Source: Actinostola sp. cb2023
Lineage: Eukaryota > Cnidaria > Anthozoa > Actiniaria > Actinostolidae
Direction: 5' to 3'
Assembly: GCA_033675265.1 (NCBI GenBank)
Contig: JAUJYZ010001180.1
Location: 25,001-89,000, forward strand
DNA length: 64,000 nucleotides
Positions 60,791 to 64,000 of this stretch are shown piece after piece (the first letter of the stretch is position 1; each line of letters starts with the position of its first letter). The notes below the pieces were generated by a model. It was not told the DNA's origin. It saw only the letters and a list, made by a program, of their open reading frames with translations, and searched no databases. Both the position numbers and the translations under genes were made by a program.

Positions 60791-61047
60791 TTGTTTCTGA
60801 TGGAATCACAAAAAATAAAATAAAATATTATTATTTATATTATATTAGGGACTGGTCATAAAGTAAAGAGGGGCGTGGGCCATTAAAAAGCAGGGGTGGG
60901 TCACCCATTTTTCAGCCTCAAATAAGGGGTGGGTCATGAGAAATTAAACAACTTATTAGGGGTGGGTCATAAAAAAATATGCTTTAATTTACATAGTGAT
61001 ATTTAAGAAGTACTATTGGTACTCTTTATCAACAACGGTACACTGAT

Positions 61048-61163
61048 ACTGTATTACAACTCAAAATCATGTTCATTACAATCATCATAGTCAGTATCGG
61101 TGTATGTATCATCATCATCTTCAGTTGAGTCGCTATTTGAATCTTCTCCTCCAATCTCTTTGG
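61048..61163 (-). pseudogene. Acidic C-terminal tail of a lost transposon protein
   Basis: The minus strand reads EIGGEDSNSDSTEDDDDTYT, then DTDYDDCNEHDFEL and a stop. An acidic tail just inside a TIR suggests the 3' end of a former transposase gene; the rest is gone. No family can be named. Confidence 0.4.
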
Positions 61164-62148
61164 TATATTATATAAAACGGCTGAGGTTGGTAAAAATGGC
61201 TTCATTTGAGATACGTATACTGCATCTTCTGTAAACTTTTCTCCAACTTTGAAACTTGTGATTAATTAATACTGGAAGCATTAATGTGATAAATGAAAAC
61301 ACTCGTTTACAATTTATATATTTGCGAACTAGCCTACGTTTGCTACTTTTTGCGCGATTTTCTTTCTGTCAGTTTTCTTTTCTTGGAGACAAACGAGCCT
61401 CTTAGCGGATACATTCGCTTATACTTTTGATCAATAGCCTCCGGCTAACTTTAGCATGCCATCTTTGATATCATGCCACTCCTTGCAAGCTCAAAAGGGT
61501 GCTAAAACTGTTTTCATTAAATGTATGAGCACATAATTCCCCTGAGATCATCTTTCCATCTTCTTTCTGAAATTAATTGGATAAAATCTGAACTGACACT
61601 GAAAATGAATCCAAAGGCGTTCATGCTTTGTGTCCTACTAGTAGGTGGACTGTGTGTGGCACAGGAACAGGACTGACAAAGTTGATCTTAATTGTGGCTG
61701 CTGCAGGCTGCTGCCAACATGTCAAGTTTGTGGGGCGGAATGATATGCCCCGAAAGTTGTCGTTTCTGTCAAAGTCAACTCAAACAGCCAGTTAGGCAAA
61801 CTGAACTGTTAGCATACGCATAGATACTAGGTTCATTGATCCACTGTGCAACACTGACAAGTTGTATGGTTAAAACCTGTTCAATGAATGAGTACAATAT
61901 GTATTTCCTTAAGTTACATTTCCATGATTTTGTCTTTGGTATGAAGTTGAACACTAAATATCGTTTGAATAGCTACAAAACACACATCATTATATGTATA
62001 CACATAAATGTAATGATGATTTACATGTCTGTAGCCCCTCAAATGACAAACTTCCTGGAAACTACTCTCAGGACGCAGGCAATGATATTTCAGAAACCCT
62101 ATACCTCAAAATTAGTAGGAGCTCGCGCCTTCGCAGCTCATCAGATTG

Positions 62149-62176
62149 TACCCCCCCCCCCCCCCCCCCCCCCCCC
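62149..62176. repeat. Poly-C tract
   Basis: About 28 consecutive C. The reported length may be unreliable. Confidence 0.95.
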
Positions 62177-62744
62177 TCCAATAATTTTCCCCTTGCTACG
62201 CCCTGAAAAGGCAAGATATAAATAAACAAGACGTATGGAGCTGACTTTGATTGGGTAAAAATGTTTCATAAGGGAACGCTCGGAAAATTAACCACTGTCC
62301 CATTTGTGGACTTATTTCTTGAAAAACATCATCTGGTTAGTGGTAAAGTGAAAAAGCAATCAAAAGTCCAGGCGATCACTGATTAGCTAGCAAATAGTGA
62401 TTAAATCAGATACACAGACAGACAGTCATGGTAGAGGATGAAAATGATCAAAGAAGTCAGGACAGTTATAGCGTGGTTCTACTTGATATTGGACAGTCTA
62501 GTAATGAAGAATGAAGATTCACTTAATTCAAGACCCTTTACAACGCATTTGACCCGTCGTTTTTATGGCGACTCTCATTAATGGCATTTTAAGCCAAGAA
62601 AGGTCAAACAAACAAGCAATATGTCTGTGTGTGGGGGGAGGGGGTGGGTCATTGATTTTTGTGCACGCATATAAGGGTGAGCTAAGTCTAATCATGCACG
62701 AAAAAAGGGATGGGCTACTAAATTTGCTGTCATGATAAATTCGA

Positions 62745-62745
<1 letters not shown>

Positions 62746-62780
<35 letters not shown>
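62746..62780. repeat. Poly-C tract near the right TIR
   Basis: About 34 consecutive C, directly before tgtactttatgaccagtccc. Confidence 0.95.
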
Positions 62781-63131
62781 TGTACTTTATGACCAGTCCC
62801 ATACTTTACACAATATTACACGAGTCCCAAAATGCATTTCGGTCTTGGAATACACTATTATTCAGTATCAACGTTTTTTGAAATAGCTGTATATAAAAGT
62901 CCATGAATCTCATTATCTGGGATTTCATCTGACGTCAACGTGTGACGTCGGCAGTCTCGTATTGATAAATCATGTTGATAGAGCCTTCGGTGATTATCTT
63001 AGCGGCCGGCACAGGGCGCATGCGCTGTAGAACCCAATTAGCGATTTGAGGTCAACGAAGAACGGATCTCATTTTTAGAGTCGGAGCTTTCACAGGAAGC
63101 CCGACTAATTAAGCTGTTACAATTTCATATA

Positions 63132-63302
63132 CAGTCGAACCTCCCGTAAGCGACCACCCAAAATGTCAAACTTTGTGGTCGCTTACGAGAGGCGGTCGCT
63201 TACAAGACGTTCCAACTATAGTGATTTGACTGGCAACTGAACTTTTGATATTTTGAAAAACTGGTCGCTTAGAAGAGGTGGTCGCAACGGGAGGTTCAAC
63301 TG
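63132..63302. mobile_element. 171-bp mariner-type MITE
   Basis: TA|CAGTCGAACCTCCCGTAAGC at the left and GGGAGGTTCAACTG|TA at the right. The inside repeats ggtcgctta in both orientations. TIR and TA duplication are typical of Tc1/mariner MITEs. Confidence 0.93.
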
Positions 63303-63506
63303 TATTACTCTCTATAATCCTATAATTCTACTGTTTTCTGCATTACCTGCAGATATAGTACTGCGAAGAAGAAATTATACTAGTGCTAATATACATTTGC
63401 CATAGAACGTGGAGACACTCGATTACAATGTTATTATTTTATAATAAGTAAATCAATCGTTACTTTAGTTTAGAGCTATATTAAATCAGTACTTGTGGCT
63501 GTAAGA

Positions 63507-63642
63507 TCAATAAGAGTACAGACAATGGAAAAGTATCTGCATTATTTTATTACAACTACAAATTATATAATTATAAATGAAAGTGGAATCTTCATTTGAC
63601 GAATATGTCAGCATTATTGTCTGTACTCTTATTGATCATGGC
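63507..63642. mobile_element. MITE sharing ends with the 44.5-kb palindrome
   Basis: atcaataagagtacagacaa and its complement ttgtctgtactcttattgat are inverted ends around ~90 bp of AT-rich DNA. Same terminal word as 44492-44674. 63643-64000 holds short ORFs that I cannot support. Confidence 0.82.
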
Positions 63643-64000
63643 TGACAACCAATCAGCGTGCGAGAAATTTTACAAATGTGTAAAATATAGTAATCTAAAA
63701 CAGTGTAGTGTATGCACGGTTATTATTGCAGTCCTTGGGATTTCTATACCAAAATATGTGATCATGAAAAGCCTTCCGGGAACATCCGAAGTTATATACA
63801 AATGTTTTTCAAGGCAATTTAATACACGCTTGAAAAGGACTTCCCCTAATATGGCGTCCATCAACTTTGAAATTAATGGATTTTAAAATATGATCCTCGT
63901 CTGCATTACATTTTACAGGATTTCGTCTGTGCACGTTCATGTAATTTCCATAATTTGCTACCCACAATGAACCATTTCGAAAAGGAATCAACACTGTATT

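Larger units (their letters stand above)
60847..62801. mobile_element. 1.96-kb TIR element with poly-C tracts
   Basis: gggactggtcataaagta and tactttatgaccagtccc are perfect 18-bp ends. Near both ends several ggggtgggtcat words are repeated. Two long C runs (62149-62176, 62746-62780) lie inside. A remnant acidic ORF is near the left end. Confidence 0.82.
59145..62892. mobile_element. Outer inverted pair, nested insertion site
   Basis: 59145-59215 (aaaacgttgaaaactgaata, gcattccaagaccgaag) is matched inverted at 62828-62890. The two halves of one small element were pushed apart by the two TIR elements between them. Confidence 0.7.

Noticed and set aside
63809..63994. Minus-strand ORF ending VDGRHIRGSPFQACIK, like the end of a filamin repeat
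   Set aside because: Only the last ~15 residues resemble a filamin repeat, the rest does not, and no neighbouring exon supports it; chance cannot be excluded.

Overview
This window is eukaryotic and almost certainly from an animal genome. Genes are split by introns with GT..AG borders, one gene carries extracellular leucine-rich repeats in separate 72-bp exons, and a TRIM-type B-box gene remnant is present. The transposon mix (Penelope-like, BEL/Pao, Ty3/gypsy, tyrosine-recombinase retroelements, Crypton-type recombinase fragments, many palindromic TIR elements) and the LRR/Cys-rich/multi-TM receptor architecture fit a cnidarian, probably an anthozoan such as a stony coral. The taxon is inferred, not shown.

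Layout. 1-5.4 kb: a 32-bp satellite in one orientation and again in the opposite orientation, with a hAT-like MITE and a LINE fragment. 5.4-14.3 kb: microsatellites, palindromic MITEs, a 1.45-kb TIR element and two decayed Crypton-type recombinase fragments. 14.3-18.2 kb: minisatellites (18-bp and ~30-bp units), two long trinucleotide runs and a 1.55-kb element with ~270-bp inverted ends. 18.5-22 kb: a ~1.05-kb palindrome, a repeated TATA-box module and a 48-bp minisatellite. 22.9-24.5 kb: the 3' half of a tyrosine-recombinase retroelement with split direct repeats, minus strand.

26.2-57.3 kb, plus strand: one large receptor-like gene. I traced exons by matching intron phases: a class 1-1 exon, an LRR N-cap exon, seven intact 72-bp LRR exons, Cys-rich (GCC2/GCC3-like) exons, an EGF-like exon, then ~7 transmembrane segments and a charged cytoplasmic tail. 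The first (signal peptide) exon was not found. Its introns are packed with transposons: a Penelope-like element with hammerhead-like motifs, a BEL integrase split by a 1.06-kb TIR element, a gypsy integrase, a 3.77-kb CACTA-like element, a tRNA-like sequence inside a palindrome and LINE fragments. Three single-base indels interrupt its reading frame; all are length changes in short runs of one base.

The most unusual structural signal is that two coding minisatellites of this gene sit exactly on exon-intron borders. A 96-bp array multiplies a splice-acceptor/exon-start border, and a 111-bp array multiplies an exon-end/splice-donor border. A third set of ~215-bp duplications multiplies LRR exons, some of them broken.

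58.1-58.9 kb, minus strand: a TRIM-like B-box gene with a frameshifted coiled coil. 59-64 kb: nested TIR elements with long poly-C tracts and a mariner-type MITE. Outside the genes and elements listed, unmarked stretches are AT-rich DNA in which I could read nothing.
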